64,000 nucleotides of DNA from Allopusillimonas ginsengisoli (GTDB lineage Bacteria > Pseudomonadota > Gammaproteobacteria > Burkholderiales > Burkholderiaceae_B), in assembly GCF_004153455.1 (NCBI RefSeq), contig NZ_SDQE01000005.1, positions 1-64,000 on the forward strand, read 5' to 3'. Positions 11,845 to 24,789 of this stretch are shown in pieces. The notes beneath the pieces are model-generated. The model saw nothing but the letters and a program-made list of their open reading frames with translations, searched no databases and was not told the DNA's origin. The translations under genes were made by a program, and so were the position numbers. How positions within the stretch are numbered: position 1 is the stretch's first letter; each line of letters starts with the position of its first letter.

Positions 11845-11933
11845 TAATGCTCTCTTGTAGTTTATTTAGCTGTATTTTGATTTATTTCGTTATTTTTTAA
11901 TTTTTGCTAGTTTACCGGACTTACGCCCGGACG

Positions 11934-12884
11934 CTACGCCGACAATAGAAACCGGGCCACAGGATCGATCTCGATCGGGTCGCGCAACGTTGGCGCATGA
12001 CCCACGCCAGCCACTGTATGCAGGCTGGCCCCAGCATTTCGGCGCACCATCTGTTCCGCAGTCTCGGCCGAAAGCAGGTCGGACAATTCGCCGCGCACGA
12101 TCAGGATAGGATTATTGATACTCTCGTATGCCTGCCAAAGCAAGGCTTCTGAAGCCATCAACATGGCTTTGGACTGCGCAGCCATCGCCTGGGCGATCCG
12201 CAGATCATAGTGCTTTACCCATTTATCGCCCTGTTGCACGAAAACGTGACGAGTCAATGCCTGCCAACCCGCCTGATCGTGTTCGCCAAAGCCCTGCGAC
12301 ACGCTATGCACATAGTCTACCGCCTGGTCGAACCGATCAAAAGACATGGGTTCGCCCACGTACTCGCTGATGCGGGCCAGGCCATTGAAATCGAGCGCCG
12401 GGCCAATATCATTCAGTACGAATTTCCCGATGGGCAGGCGCAAGTCAGTGGGCAAACCCGCGTCGCCGCGCGCAGGCCGGACACTTGATGACATCGCCAA
12501 TGTACCCGCCATCCCCATGCCGATCAACCCGCCCATCGACGTCCCAACCCAATCCAGGCTGGCAGGCCGCAAGCGGGCAATCAGAGTGAGTATATCGGCA
12601 ACATACTGTGGCACCGCATACGTCGCGGGATTAATGAGCCAATCGGACTTGCCGCGGCCAACGATGTCCGGGCAGACAACCCGGTAGTCCCCTGCCATCC
12701 GTTGCGCCAGCAAGTCAAAATCCCTGCCTGTGCGGGTCAGACCGTGTACACACAGCAGCACCCTGTCGTTGTTCGGATCGCCCCACTCCCAATAGGCCAT
12801 GCGGTGTGTTCCAGCAGGGCTGGCGCACATCACGTAATCGAGACGGGGCGCGCAGGCAGTAGTCGACGTAGAGGCTTCAGGCAT
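11934..12884 (-). CDS. Alpha/beta hydrolase
   Basis: A 316-residue alpha/beta hydrolase. The oxyanion loop VHGLTRTGRDF precedes the nucleophile elbow GTSMGG, with Ser at 116, and the His is in VAGVGHAPTL near the C-terminus. CPDIVGRGKSDW is the usual strand-4 segment. An insertion of about 15 polar residues after the elbow helix (SSSVRPARGDAGLP) looks like a flexible lid extension. No signal peptide. Substrate unknown; such genes near RNase AM homologues in Burkholderiales are usually just called hydrolases. A perfect GCCGG/CCGGC repeat (12905-12917) lies 20 bases upstream of the start. Confidence 0.85.
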   Translation of the reverse strand: MPEASTSTTACAPRLDYVMCASPAGTHRMAYWEWGDPNNDRVLLCVHGLTRTGRDFDLLAQRMAGDYRVVCPDIVGRGKSDWLINPATYAVPQYVADILTLIARLRPASLDWVGTSMGGLIGMGMAGTLAMSSSVRPARGDAGLPTDLRLPIGKFVLNDIGPALDFNGLARISEYVGEPMSFDRFDQAVDYVHSVSQGFGEHDQAGWQALTRHVFVQQGDKWVKHYDLRIAQAMAAQSKAMLMASEALLWQAYESINNPILIVRGELSDLLSAETAEQMVRRNAGASLHTVAGVGHAPTLRDPIEIDPVARFLLSA

Positions 12885-12935
12885 AAGAGACTCGCATTTG
12901 GGTCGCCGGACACCGGCATATTGTCGATTGTACGG

Positions 12936-12960
12936 CCTTGCGGGACGGGATCCCGCAAGG
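12936..12960 (-). terminator. Perfect hairpin after the bkd operon
   Basis: A perfect 10-base stem (CCTTGCGGGA at 12936-12945 and its complement at 12951-12960, loop of 5) lies 23 bases beyond the stop of the E3 gene. There is no T-run on the minus strand after it, so termination would be partial or factor-assisted. It separates the bkd operon from the hydrolase gene downstream. Confidence 0.55.
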
Positions 12961-12982
12961 GCAAATGACGCGCCATGCTGTG

Positions 12983-14479
12983 CTAGATGTGCAGCGCGTG
13001 ACCCAACGCCCTGAGCGCCGCCTCCTGCACCGCTTCACCCAGGGAGGGATGCGCATGAATAGTGCCTGCCACATCCTCCAATCGCGCGCCCATTTCGAGC
13101 GACTGTGAGAACCCGGCGGCCAACTCTGAAACACCGCGCCCCACCGCTTGCCAGCCGACAATCAAATGGTTGTCACGCCGTGCGACAACGCGCACAAACC
13201 CAGCACTCGACCCCAGCGTCAGGGCGCGCCCGTTCGCCGCAAACGGGAACATTGCGGTGATGCAGTCCTGCCCCTGTTTTTTTGCTGTTTCTGGGTCCAG
13301 ACCGGCGATGACCACTTCCGGATCCGTAAAGCACACGGCGGGTATGGACGCCGGCATGAAATGACGGCGTTTGCCTGCGATCACCTCGGCCACCATCTCG
13401 CCCTGCGCCATCGCACGATGCGCCAGCATAGGTTCGCCCGTCAGGTCGCCAATTGCCCAGACATTTCTCATCGAGGTGCGGCACTGGTCGTCGATCCTGA
13501 GGGCATGTCCATTGCGGTCCAGCCCCAGCGTTTCCAGACCGAAGCCCTCGGTACGCGGCCTGCGCCCGACTGCGACCAGCACCAGATCAGTCTTCAGTTT
13601 TTTCTCGACCCCACCTTCGTCCTCCAGCAAGAGCGCCTCGCCATTCTCGTCCAGGCCCTTCACGGTGCAGGACAAATGCAGATCAACGCCCAGCTTAATG
13701 AGAGCATCGGCGACAGGCTTGGCAAGCTCGGCGTCATAGGCGGGCAAAATGCGCGCCTGGGATTCAATGACGCTCACCGCCACACCCAGCTTGCGATAGG
13801 CCATCCCCAGCTCCAGGCCGATGTAGCCGCCGCCCACCACAGCCAGATGAGCGGGAAGTGAGCTGGGGGACAGCGCCTCGCTGGACGAAATCACCTTGCC
13901 GCCAAAAGGCATGAACGGCAACGCCACCGGCACCGACCCGGTCGCCAGCAGCAGATGCTCGCAATGGATGCGCACCGGTTTGCTGAGGGGCTTTCCCGGG
14001 TTTTCGGCCGCGTCATCCCCGGGTATTGCCTGTGTCGCTGGCTGCCCTTCCGGCTCATCCGGCGAGATGCCTGGTATTGGACCATCTCCAGGCTGAAACA
14101 CCTCCACATTTTTGCCATCGATAATCCGGGCCCAGCCCTTGATCACCTTCACATGATTTTTTTTCAGCAGCGCGCCCACGCCGCCCGTCAGGCGCTTGAC
14201 GATGCTGTCCTTCCACGCGACGGTCTGACCGATATCAATACTGGCCTGGCCAGCCATGCTTATACCCAGCTCGGACGCACCGCCTTGGGCTGACATGGCA
14301 TGAAACTGTTCGGCCGCATGAATCATGGCCTTGGAGGGAATGCAGCCTATGTTCAGGCATGTTCCGCCCACATTGTCCGCCTCGACCAGTACAGTGGGGA
14401 TGCCCAACTGCCCGGCACGAATTGCGGCCACATACCCGCCAGGGCCGCCGCCGATAATCAATAAAGTGGTTGATTGCAT
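12983..14479 (-). CDS. lpdV: Dihydrolipoyl dehydrogenase (E3) of the branched-chain 2-oxoacid dehydrogenase
   Basis: FAD enzyme that reoxidises the E2 lipoyl groups with NAD+. The FAD-binding GGGPGG motif is at residues 10-15 and the redox disulfide is Cys41/Cys46 in GGTCLNIGC. The NAD-binding GGGYIGLE motif is mid-protein, and the C-terminal catalytic segment is HAHPSLGE. The start at 14479 follows GGAG and leaves 7 bases after the E2 stop; the frame is open to 14554 but the extra 25 residues are unconserved. Residues 128-168 form an insert rich in Pro, Gly, Asp and Glu that I do not recall from LpdV-type enzymes; it sits just before the FAD-domain strand EHLLLATGS. The rest matches the LpdV type closely. 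Confidence 0.93.
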   Translation of the reverse strand: MQSTTLLIIGGGPGGYVAAIRAGQLGIPTVLVEADNVGGTCLNIGCIPSKAMIHAAEQFHAMSAQGGASELGISMAGQASIDIGQTVAWKDSIVKRLTGGVGALLKKNHVKVIKGWARIIDGKNVEVFQPGDGPIPGISPDEPEGQPATQAIPGDDAAENPGKPLSKPVRIHCEHLLLATGSVPVALPFMPFGGKVISSSEALSPSSLPAHLAVVGGGYIGLELGMAYRKLGVAVSVIESQARILPAYDAELAKPVADALIKLGVDLHLSCTVKGLDENGEALLLEDEGGVEKKLKTDLVLVAVGRRPRTEGFGLETLGLDRNGHALRIDDQCRTSMRNVWAIGDLTGEPMLAHRAMAQGEMVAEVIAGKRRHFMPASIPAVCFTDPEVVIAGLDPETAKKQGQDCITAMFPFAANGRALTLGSSAGFVRVVARRDNHLIVGWQAVGRGVSELAAGFSQSLEMGARLEDVAGTIHAHPSLGEAVQEAALRALGHALHI

Positions 14480-14486
14480 ATCCGCT

Positions 14487-15941
14487 CTACTCCACAAACA
14501 ACATCGCCGGGCATTCCAGGCAGCCTCGTATCCGCTGTATGAACTGTGCAGCATCCATGCCGTCTACCACGCGATGGTCAAACGATGACGATAGATTCAT
14601 CATTTTGCGCGCAACCACTGCGCCCTCAAGGATCACAGGCCGTTCAACGATACGGTTCACACCCACAATGGCAACCTCCGGGTAGTTGATCACGGGGGTG
14701 GACACGACGCCGCCCAGTGCACCCAGACTGCTCAATGTGATCGTGGATCCGGAAAGTTCATCACGTGTGGCGCGGCCCGTGCGCACAGCCTCTGCCAGCC
14801 GTGCAATTTCTGCGCCGCAGGCCCACACGTCCATGGCTTCGGCGTGCCTGATGACAGGCACCATCAAGCCGGCATCCGTCTGCGCCGCAAAACCAAGGTG
14901 GACAGCGCCATACCGGGTGACGACCCCTTCGTCGTCTTCGTAGCGCGCATTGATCTGCGGAAACTCACGCAATGCGATAACCATTGCCCGCGCCAGGAAC
15001 GGCAGCATGGTCAGCTTGCCGCGCTGCCCCCCCCATGTCGCGTTAATGCGGGCGCGCAGTTTCTCCAGCTCCGTCACATCCACTTCCTCAACATACGTAA
15101 AATGAGGAATGCGGCGTTTGGATTCCTGCATTTTCTCGGCGATCTTGCGCCGCAGGCCAACCACTTTTACTTGCTGCTCATCTTCACGCCGCCCATATAC
15201 GGACATCCTTGTATTGCCAATGCCCGTTCCCGTGGCGCGCTCCAGATGGCGGTCCAGGTCGGCATGCGTAACCTGGCCGGCAGGCCCTGTGCCCGGGATG
15301 TATTGCAATTCAATGCCCATTTCCCAGGCACGCTTGCGCACAGCCGGCGAAGCCAGCGGTTTTTCGCCGTGTGGGCGCGCAATGCCGCCGCCAACACTCT
15401 GCGCCGTTTGCGCAGCTGGAGCAGGCGCAGCTGGAGCAGGCGCAGCGGCAACAGGCTGCTGCGTAGGCGCAACCTTTGCCGTGGCCGCATCAGCACTGTC
15501 GCTGGGGGCCGAGGGTTGTGGTCCTGCGTTGCCTTGCTCAGTGTCGTCGCGATCGCTCCCCGCGGTCGGCACTGTCTCGGCAGCACCGTCCTTGTCTGTC
15601 GCGCCCATCCAATCAGATGGCGTCGGTTGCGATTCAATCGCGCCGCCTGCCCTCTCGGCATGGCCCTTGCGCTGCCGGAACAGGTGCTCGTTGCCCTCGC
15701 CCTCGACTTCCAGGCGAATAAGCTCTGCGCCCACCGACATGACCTCGCCGACGTCGCCGCCCAGCGCAAGCACCTTGCCATCAACCGGCGACGGCACCTG
15801 AACGGTGGCCTTGTCCGTCATGACATCGGCCAATACCTGGTCTTCAGTCACGGTGTCGCCAGGTTGCACATGCCATTCGACAAGCTCGACCTCAGCAATG
15901 CCTTCGCCAATATCCGGCATCTTGATGATATGCGTACCCAT
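14487..15941 (-). CDS. bkdB: Branched-chain 2-oxoacid dehydrogenase E2, lipoyl acyltransferase
   Basis: Core acyltransferase of the complex, passing the branched acyl group from lipoate to CoA. One N-terminal lipoyl domain (about 1-80) carries the lipoylated Lys44 in MTDKATV. A long linker rich in Ala, Pro and Gln (about 140-190) follows, then the E1/E3-binding domain beginning [13 protein letters not shown]. The C-terminal catalytic domain contains the active-site segment [10 protein letters not shown]. The 484-residue length is slightly long, mostly due to the linker. The E1beta stop lies 2 bases upstream and E3 follows after 7 bases, so the four genes form one operon. Confidence 0.95.
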   Translation of the reverse strand: MGTHIIKMPDIGEGIAEVELVEWHVQPGDTVTEDQVLADVMTDKATVQVPSPVDGKVLALGGDVGEVMSVGAELIRLEVEGEGNEHLFRQRKGHAERAGGAIESQPTPSDWMGATDKDGAAETVPTAGSDRDDTEQGNAGPQPSAPSDSADAATAKVAPTQQPVAAAPAPAAPAPAAQTAQSVGGGIARPHGEKPLASPAVRKRAWEMGIELQYIPGTGPAGQVTHADLDRHLERATGTGIGNTRMSVYGRREDEQQVKVVGLRRKIAEKMQESKRRIPHFTYVEEVDVTELEKLRARINATWGGQRGKLTMLPFLARAMVIALREFPQINARYEDDEGVVTRYGAVHLGFAAQTDAGLMVPVIRHAEAMDVWACGAEIARLAEAVRTGRATRDELSGSTITLSSLGALGGVVSTPVINYPEVAIVGVNRIVERPVILEGAVVARKMMNLSSSFDHRVVDGMDAAQFIQRIRGCLECPAMLFVE

Positions 15942-15943
15942 GG

Positions 15944-18670
<2,727 letters not shown>

Positions 18671-21600
18671 ATGAGTCATTTCATCGACCGGCTCAAGTAT
18701 TTTTCCACGGCGCGGCCCGAATTCTCAGACGGCCACGGCGTAACCCTCAAAGAAGACCGCAAGTGGGAAGAGGCCTACCGGCAACGATGGCAGCACGACA
18801 AGATCGTGCGTTCCACGCACGGCGTAAACTGTACGGGCTCCTGTTCCTGGAAGATTTATGTCAAAGGCGGCATCGTCACCTGGGAAACGCAGCAAACAGA
18901 TTACCCGCGCACACGCCCCGACATGCCCAATCACGAACCCCGGGGCTGTTCGCGCGGGGCTTCCTATTCCTGGTATCTTTACAGTGCCAACAGACTCAAA
19001 TATCCGCTCGTTCGTAGCGCCCTGCTCAAACTATGGCGCGACAGGCGGACAACACTGTCACCGGTCGACGCCTGGGCCGCGATCGTCGACGACGCCGAGT
19101 CGCGGTCATCGTATACCCGACGTCGAGGTCTAGGCGGTTTCGTCCGGTCCACCTGGGACGAAGTCAACGAAATCATCGCCGCATCCAACGTACATACCAT
19201 CAAGCGCCACGGGCCGGATCGCATCGTCGGCTTTTCGCCCATTCCGGCCATGTCGATGATCTCATATGCCGCAGGCAGCCGTTATCTTTCGCTGATTGGC
19301 GGGGTCAGCCTCAGCTTTTACGACTGGTATTGCGATCTTCCGCCCTCCTCCCCACAGACCTGGGGGGAACAGACCGATGTCCCAGAATCCGCAGACTGGT
19401 ACAACTCAACCTTCATTATCATGTGGGGCTCCAACGTCCCGCAGACGCGTACACCCGATGCGCATTTCATGACAGAAGTGCGCTATCGCGGCACCAAGGT
19501 CGTATCCATCTTCCCGGACTACGCCGAAGGCGCCAAGTTCGGCGACCTCTGGATGCATCCCAAGCAGGGAACCGATGCGGCATTGGGCCTGGCCATGGGA
19601 CACGTGATTCTCAAAGAGTTTCATGTCGCCGGCAAAAGCGATTACTTCGCCGATTACTGCAGGCGCTACACCGATATGCCCATGCTGGTACGCATCGTCA
19701 GGCAAGGAGACCACTACGTGCCCGAACGGATGCTGCGGGCCGATGAGTTCGAGGATGCGCTGGGGCAGCAGAACAACGCAGCCTGGAAAACGGTCGTACT
19801 GGACGAAATCAGCGGCGAGCCTGTCGCGCCCGTGGGATCGATCGGCTTTCGCTGGGGCCAGAAAGAAGGCGGCGACGCGGGCAAGTGGAATATCAAACAA
19901 GAAGACGCACAAGGCAACCCAATTCGCCCGCAGCTGTCGCTGACACACACTCATGACGAAGTCATCGAGGTTGCCTTTCCTTACTTCGGCAACACCGAAA
20001 CCACCCACTTCACCCATACCGGCCACGATAGTGTGTTGCCACGCCGGATAGGCGTGAAAAGGATGGCCACGCGCAACGGCGAAGTGCTTGTCGCCACGGT
20101 CTATGACTTGTTTATTGCCAACTATGGTGTGGACCAAGGATTGGGCGGCGAGAACGTTGCCGCCAGCTTTGACGATGATCTCCCCTATACCCCCGCCTGG
20201 CAGGAAAAGATCACCGGCGTAAAACGGCAGGACGTCATCGCCGTCGCGCGCGAGTTCGCGGAAAATGCGCACAAGACGGAAGGCAAGTCGATGATTATCA
20301 TCGGTGCCGGCCTGAACCATTGGTTCAATATGGACATGAGCTATCGCTCGGCCATCAACCTGCTGGTCATGTGCGGCTGCGTAGGCAAATCGGGTGGCGG
20401 CTGGTCTCATTACGTTGGGCAGGAGAAACTGCGCCCGCAAACAGGATGGCTGCCCCTCGCTTTTGCCACAGACTGGCATCGCCCTCCGCGATTCATGAAT
20501 GGCACATCGTTTTTCTATGCCCACACCGATCAGTGGCGCTACGAAACCATGAAGGTATCCACGCTGTTGTCGCCCCTGGCCGACAAACAGGCCTTCCCTG
20601 AAAACCCGATCGACTATAACGTGAAGGCCGAACGCATGGGATGGCTGCCGACTGCGCCGCACTTCTGTACCAATCCGCTGGACATCGGCAAGGCATCAGC
20701 AACCGAGGATGCCGCCGCCTATGTCGCCAACGGACTCAAGAGCGGCGCCATCAGGATGGCCTGTACCGATCCCGACGCACCGGAAAACTTTCCGCGCAAT
20801 CTGTTTGTCTGGCGCTCCAACCTGCTGGGCTCTTCCGGCAAAGGCCATGAATATTTTCTCAAACACTTGCTCGGCGCGGAGCATGGCGTACAAGGCAAGG
20901 ATCTGGGTACCAGCGGGGGCATACAGCCACAGGAGGTGGTGTGGCGCGATCCTGCCCCCCAAGGCAAACTCGATCTGGTTGTGACACTGGATTTCCGCAT
21001 GTCTACCACCTGCCTGTACTCGGACATCGTGCTGCCGACCGCCACCTGGTACGAAAAAGATGACATGAACACTTCCGACATGCATCCGTTCATTCATCCC
21101 TTGTCCACCGCCGTCGATCCAGCATGGCAGTCAAAAAGCGACTGGGATATCTACAAAGGCATTGCAAAGCGTTTTTCCGAACTAACGCAAGGCCATCTTG
21201 GCGAGGAGCGCGATGTGGTGCTCTTTCCGCTTCAGCACGACAGTGCGGATGAAATAGCGCAGACAGGCAATATTGCGGATTGGGGTTGCGGCGAATGCGA
21301 ACCCGTGCCCGGCAAGACCATGGCCAATGTCGTGACTGTCGTACGCGACTACCCGAACACCTACAAGAAGTTCACATCCGTAGGGCCCTTGCTGGACAAG
21401 CTGGGCAATGGCAGCAAAGGCATAAGCTGGAAAACGGGCGAAGAAATCGAATTGCTGCGCGGCCTGAATCATGTCGTGCAGGAAGAAGGCATATCAAAAG
21501 GCCGGCCGCAGATTTATTCTGGCATCGATGCAGCGGAAGTGGTGCTGTCCCTCGCTCCCGAGACCAACGGCGCGGTCGCCGTCAAGGCCTGGCAGGCCGT

Positions 21601-22495
21601 GTCCAAAGTGACCGGGCTGGATCATACTCACCTGGCCCGCAGCCGCGAAGACGAAAAAATTCGCTTTCGCGATATACAGGCTCAGCCGCGCAAAATCATT
21701 ACTTCACCCACCTGGAGCGGTATCGAGTCCGAGCACGTTTCCTATAACGCAGGCTATGTGAATGTGCATGAGTACATTCCATGGCGCACGCTTTCCGGTC
21801 GACAGCAACTCTATCAGGATCATCGCTGGATGCGCGATTTCGGCGAATCGCTCTGCGTCTACAAACCGCCTCTGGATACGCGCAGTACGCTGGGCATGGA
21901 AGGCACGCGATCGAATGGCAACCCCGAGATTGCACTGAATTTCCTGACGCCACATCAAAAATGGGGCATACACAGCACCTACACCGATAACCTGTTGATG
22001 CTGACGCTGTCGCGTGGTGGGCCTATTGTCTGGATGTCCGAAATCGATGCGCAGAAAATTGGCGTCGTCGACAACGACTGGATTGAGGCGTTCAATGTCA
22101 ACGGCGCGCTCACTGCTCGAGCTGTTGTCAGCCAGCGCATCCCCAAGGGGGCTGTGCTCATGTACCACGCTCAGGAGAAAATCATCAACACGCCTGGATC
22201 CGAGGTCACGGGCGTGCGCGGTATTCACAACTCCGTTACCCGCATCATTCCCAAACCTACCCACATGATCGGCGGCTATGCCCAGTTGGCCTATGGCTTC
22301 AATTACTACGGCACGGTCGGCTCAAACCGGGACGAGTTCGTGATCGTGCGAAAAATGAAGACCATAGACTGGAAGGATGAGTCCACTCCCGCGTCTGTAC
22401 TGTCGGACAGCGCAGCGGCCAGGCATGCGCATACACTGGCGCACGGCGCGCCCACGCTGGCCATGGCCGAGAAAGAACAGGGAGACGAAAAATGA
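18671..22495 (+). CDS. narG: Respiratory nitrate reductase alpha subunit
   Basis: Cytoplasm-facing catalytic subunit of the membrane-bound nitrate reductase, reducing nitrate to nitrite at a bis-MGD molybdenum centre. The 1274-residue length fits (E. coli 1247). The N-terminal FS0 cluster ligands are visible in HGVNCTGSCSW, a His-Cys-Cys pattern as in NarG, followed by GCSRGASYSWYLYS. The molybdopterin region includes DWYCDLPPSSPQTWGEQTD, with the Asp expected as Mo ligand. A cytoplasmic NarG has no twin-arginine export signal beyond its remnant, and none is seen. narH starts within its stop codon region (4-base overlap). Confidence 0.98.
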   Translation: MSHFIDRLKYFSTARPEFSDGHGVTLKEDRKWEEAYRQRWQHDKIVRSTHGVNCTGSCSWKIYVKGGIVTWETQQTDYPRTRPDMPNHEPRGCSRGASYSWYLYSANRLKYPLVRSALLKLWRDRRTTLSPVDAWAAIVDDAESRSSYTRRRGLGGFVRSTWDEVNEIIAASNVHTIKRHGPDRIVGFSPIPAMSMISYAAGSRYLSLIGGVSLSFYDWYCDLPPSSPQTWGEQTDVPESADWYNSTFIIMWGSNVPQTRTPDAHFMTEVRYRGTKVVSIFPDYAEGAKFGDLWMHPKQGTDAALGLAMGHVILKEFHVAGKSDYFADYCRRYTDMPMLVRIVRQGDHYVPERMLRADEFEDALGQQNNAAWKTVVLDEISGEPVAPVGSIGFRWGQKEGGDAGKWNIKQEDAQGNPIRPQLSLTHTHDEVIEVAFPYFGNTETTHFTHTGHDSVLPRRIGVKRMATRNGEVLVATVYDLFIANYGVDQGLGGENVAASFDDDLPYTPAWQEKITGVKRQDVIAVAREFAENAHKTEGKSMIIIGAGLNHWFNMDMSYRSAINLLVMCGCVGKSGGGWSHYVGQEKLRPQTGWLPLAFATDWHRPPRFMNGTSFFYAHTDQWRYETMKVSTLLSPLADKQAFPENPIDYNVKAERMGWLPTAPHFCTNPLDIGKASATEDAAAYVANGLKSGAIRMACTDPDAPENFPRNLFVWRSNLLGSSGKGHEYFLKHLLGAEHGVQGKDLGTSGGIQPQEVVWRDPAPQGKLDLVVTLDFRMSTTCLYSDIVLPTATWYEKDDMNTSDMHPFIHPLSTAVDPAWQSKSDWDIYKGIAKRFSELTQGHLGEERDVVLFPLQHDSADEIAQTGNIADWGCGECEPVPGKTMANVVTVVRDYPNTYKKFTSVGPLLDKLGNGSKGISWKTGEEIELLRGLNHVVQEEGISKGRPQIYSGIDAAEVVLSLAPETNGAVAVKAWQAVSKVTGLDHTHLARSREDEKIRFRDIQAQPRKIITSPTWSGIESEHVSYNAGYVNVHEYIPWRTLSGRQQLYQDHRWMRDFGESLCVYKPPLDTRSTLGMEGTRSNGNPEIALNFLTPHQKWGIHSTYTDNLLMLTLSRGGPIVWMSEIDAQKIGVVDNDWIEAFNVNGALTARAVVSQRIPKGAVLMYHAQEKIINTPGSEVTGVRGIHNSVTRIIPKPTHMIGGYAQLAYGFNYYGTVGSNRDEFVIVRKMKTIDWKDESTPASVLSDSAAARHAHTLAHGAPTLAMAEKEQGDEK

Positions 22496-24033
22496 AGATC
22501 CGCGCACAGATCGGCATGGTCATGAATCTGGACAAGTGCATTGGGTGCCATACGTGCTCAGTGACCTGCAAGAACGTCTGGACCTCGCGGGAAGGCGTGG
22601 AGTATGCCTGGTTCAACAATGTGGAAACAAAACCAGGGGTGGGCTACCCGCAAGACTGGGAAAACCAGAAGCGATGGCATGGCGGCTGGCGGCGCAAGGC
22701 CAACGGCAGAATAGAACTGGCGGCGGGCAACAAATGGAGAGTGCTGTCCCGAATATTCGGCAATCCCGACCTGCCCGAAATCGACGATTATTATGAACCT
22801 TTTACTTTCGACTATGCGCATCTGCACGATGCACCCGAAGTGAAGGTGGGTCCCGTGGCTCGGCCACGCTCGCTGATCACCGGCGAGCGCATGGAGAAAA
22901 TCGAATGGGGTCCAAACTGGGAAGAAATACTCGGCGGAGAGTTCGAGAAGCGCAAGGCTGACTATAACTTCGACCAGGTGCAAACAGACATCTACGGCGA
23001 ATTCGAAAATACGTTCATGATGTATTTGCCGCGCCTGTGCGAGCACTGCCTGAACCCGGCATGTGTCGCGTCCTGTCCATCCGGCGCGATCTACAAACGC
23101 GAAGAAGACGGCATCGTACTGATCGACCAGGACAAATGCCGCGGCTGGCGCATGTGCGTATCAGGCTGTCCCTACAAGAAAATCTACTATAACTGGCAAA
23201 GCGGCAAATCTGAAAAATGTATTTTTTGCTACCCACGCATAGAAGTGGGCCAGCCCACGGTGTGCTCTGAAACCTGTGTGGGGCGCATTCGCTATCTGGG
23301 TGTATTACTGTACGATGCGGACCGCATAGAAGAAGCGGCCTCTGTTGAAAATCCTCAAGACCTGTACGAAGCCCAGCTTGCCATTTTTCTGGATCCCCAC
23401 GATCCTGCGGTCTGTGAACAAGCGCTGCGCGATGGCGTGCCCGAGAACTGGCTGGAAGCTGCCAGGCACTCACCCGTCTACAAGATGGCGATGGACTGGA
23501 AAGTCGCCTTTCCGCTGCATCCGGAGTACCGCACGCTGCCCATGGTATGGTACGTGCCGCCCCTCTCGCCCATCAGCACCGCCGCCAATGACGGCAGGCT
23601 GTCAACCAACGGCTTGTTGCCTGATGTTGATGCCCTACGCATTCCTCTGCGCTATCTTGCCAACCTGCTGACCGCCGGAAAAGAAGCACCGGTACGGCTT
23701 GCGCTCAAACGCATGCTGGCAATGCGTGCCTTCATGCGGGGCAGGCATGTCGACAAGCATGATGACCCGGCGCTGCTCGATGAAGTGGGTCTGACGATTG
23801 CGCAGATCGAGGATATGTACCGCTACATGGCGATCGCCAATTACGAAGACCGCTTTGTCATTCCCACCACCCACCGTGAATATGCGGAAGATGCTTTTGA
23901 CTTGCGTGCTTCCTGCGGCTTCTCGTTCGGCAACGGCTGTTCCGACGGCACCACGGAAACCAGCCTGTTTGGCGGACACAAGGGAATAGGCAAGGAACGC
24001 AAAACTATCCCGATACGAGCTGCGGGGGAATAA
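22492..24033 (+). CDS. narH: Respiratory nitrate reductase beta subunit
   Basis: Electron-transfer subunit holding three [4Fe-4S] clusters and one [3Fe-4S] cluster between NarI and NarG. The first Cys group is CIGCHTCSVTC near residue 16. The second group is CEHCLNPACVASCPSG. The third is KCRGWRMCVSGCP, where Trp replaces the Cys that would complete a 4Fe cluster, as in E. coli NarH. A fourth group, CIFCYPR, follows. The 513-residue length is normal. It overlaps narG by 4 bases, and narJ begins directly after its stop. Confidence 0.98.
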   Translation: MKIRAQIGMVMNLDKCIGCHTCSVTCKNVWTSREGVEYAWFNNVETKPGVGYPQDWENQKRWHGGWRRKANGRIELAAGNKWRVLSRIFGNPDLPEIDDYYEPFTFDYAHLHDAPEVKVGPVARPRSLITGERMEKIEWGPNWEEILGGEFEKRKADYNFDQVQTDIYGEFENTFMMYLPRLCEHCLNPACVASCPSGAIYKREEDGIVLIDQDKCRGWRMCVSGCPYKKIYYNWQSGKSEKCIFCYPRIEVGQPTVCSETCVGRIRYLGVLLYDADRIEEAASVENPQDLYEAQLAIFLDPHDPAVCEQALRDGVPENWLEAARHSPVYKMAMDWKVAFPLHPEYRTLPMVWYVPPLSPISTAANDGRLSTNGLLPDVDALRIPLRYLANLLTAGKEAPVRLALKRMLAMRAFMRGRHVDKHDDPALLDEVGLTIAQIEDMYRYMAIANYEDRFVIPTTHREYAEDAFDLRASCGFSFGNGCSDGTTETSLFGGHKGIGKERKTIPIRAAGE

Positions 24034-24723
24034 ATGAAAGATCATGGCATCCTGCTGAGCATGCTCAGCGCCCTGCTTGACTACCCCGATCAACCGCTGC
24101 TTGATGCTTTGCACGAAATCCGGGAAACAGTCGCCACCCATCCCGCGCTGCCCTCCCCTTGCCGGTCCGCACTGTGCGCGCTGATCGACTATCTGGACAA
24201 CACGGATTTGCTGGATTTGCAGGAAACCTATGTCGCCACGTTCGATCGAGGACGGGCTGGTTCACTGTATCTGTTCGAGCATGTGCATGGCGAATCGCGC
24301 GATCGCGGACAAGCAATGATAGACCTGTTGGCTATGTATGAGAAAAGCGGTCTGTTTCTGGACGCCAGGGAACTGCCCGATTACCTGCCCGTGCTCCTGG
24401 AATTTGCCGCGCACGAGCCGGTGGATCGCGCACGCCGCCTGCTCGGTGAGGTTGCTGACATCAACCGCACCATTGCCGCGCACCTTGCGCAACGCGGTAG
24501 TGGATATGCCGCCGCGGTGGCCGCGCTGCTTCCCTTGGCCGGAGAGCCCTATCCGTCAAACGATCTACGCACGGCAACCTCCGAAAAAAACAGTACAGCC
24601 ATTGATACGGAAGCGCTTGACAGAGAATGGCAGGACGAGCCCGTCAGTTTTCTGAATGCGCAGTCGCCGATATCTCCGCAAGAGCAACCAGTCAGGTTTT
24701 ATTCCAAGCGCCCATCCCGATAG
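24034..24723 (+). CDS. narJ: Nitrate reductase molybdenum cofactor assembly chaperone
   Basis: TorD/NarJ-family all-helical chaperone that holds NarG-NarH during cofactor insertion and is not part of the final enzyme. At 229 residues it is of usual size. Typical segments include LSALLDYPDQPL at the start, TYVATFDRGRAGSLYLFEHVHGESRDRGQAM in the middle, and ELPDYLPVLLEF. The last 50 residues are polar and probably disordered. The ATG follows the narH stop with no gap. Confidence 0.96.
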   Translation: MKDHGILLSMLSALLDYPDQPLLDALHEIRETVATHPALPSPCRSALCALIDYLDNTDLLDLQETYVATFDRGRAGSLYLFEHVHGESRDRGQAMIDLLAMYEKSGLFLDARELPDYLPVLLEFAAHEPVDRARRLLGEVADINRTIAAHLAQRGSGYAAAVAALLPLAGEPYPSNDLRTATSEKNSTAIDTEALDREWQDEPVSFLNAQSPISPQEQPVRFYSKRPSR

Positions 24724-24789
24724 CCGTGAGGGGCCCGACACCGATCTTTATCCCGACGTTCTGGCCAAAAGTATTCTGGGAGTCAATGT

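Noticed and set aside
19406-20662. A 418-codon frame antisense to narG
   Set aside because: It is inside narG with no domain or ribosome-binding site.
23798-24141. Small frames around the narH-narJ junction
   Set aside because: They are out-of-frame overlaps of clear nar genes.
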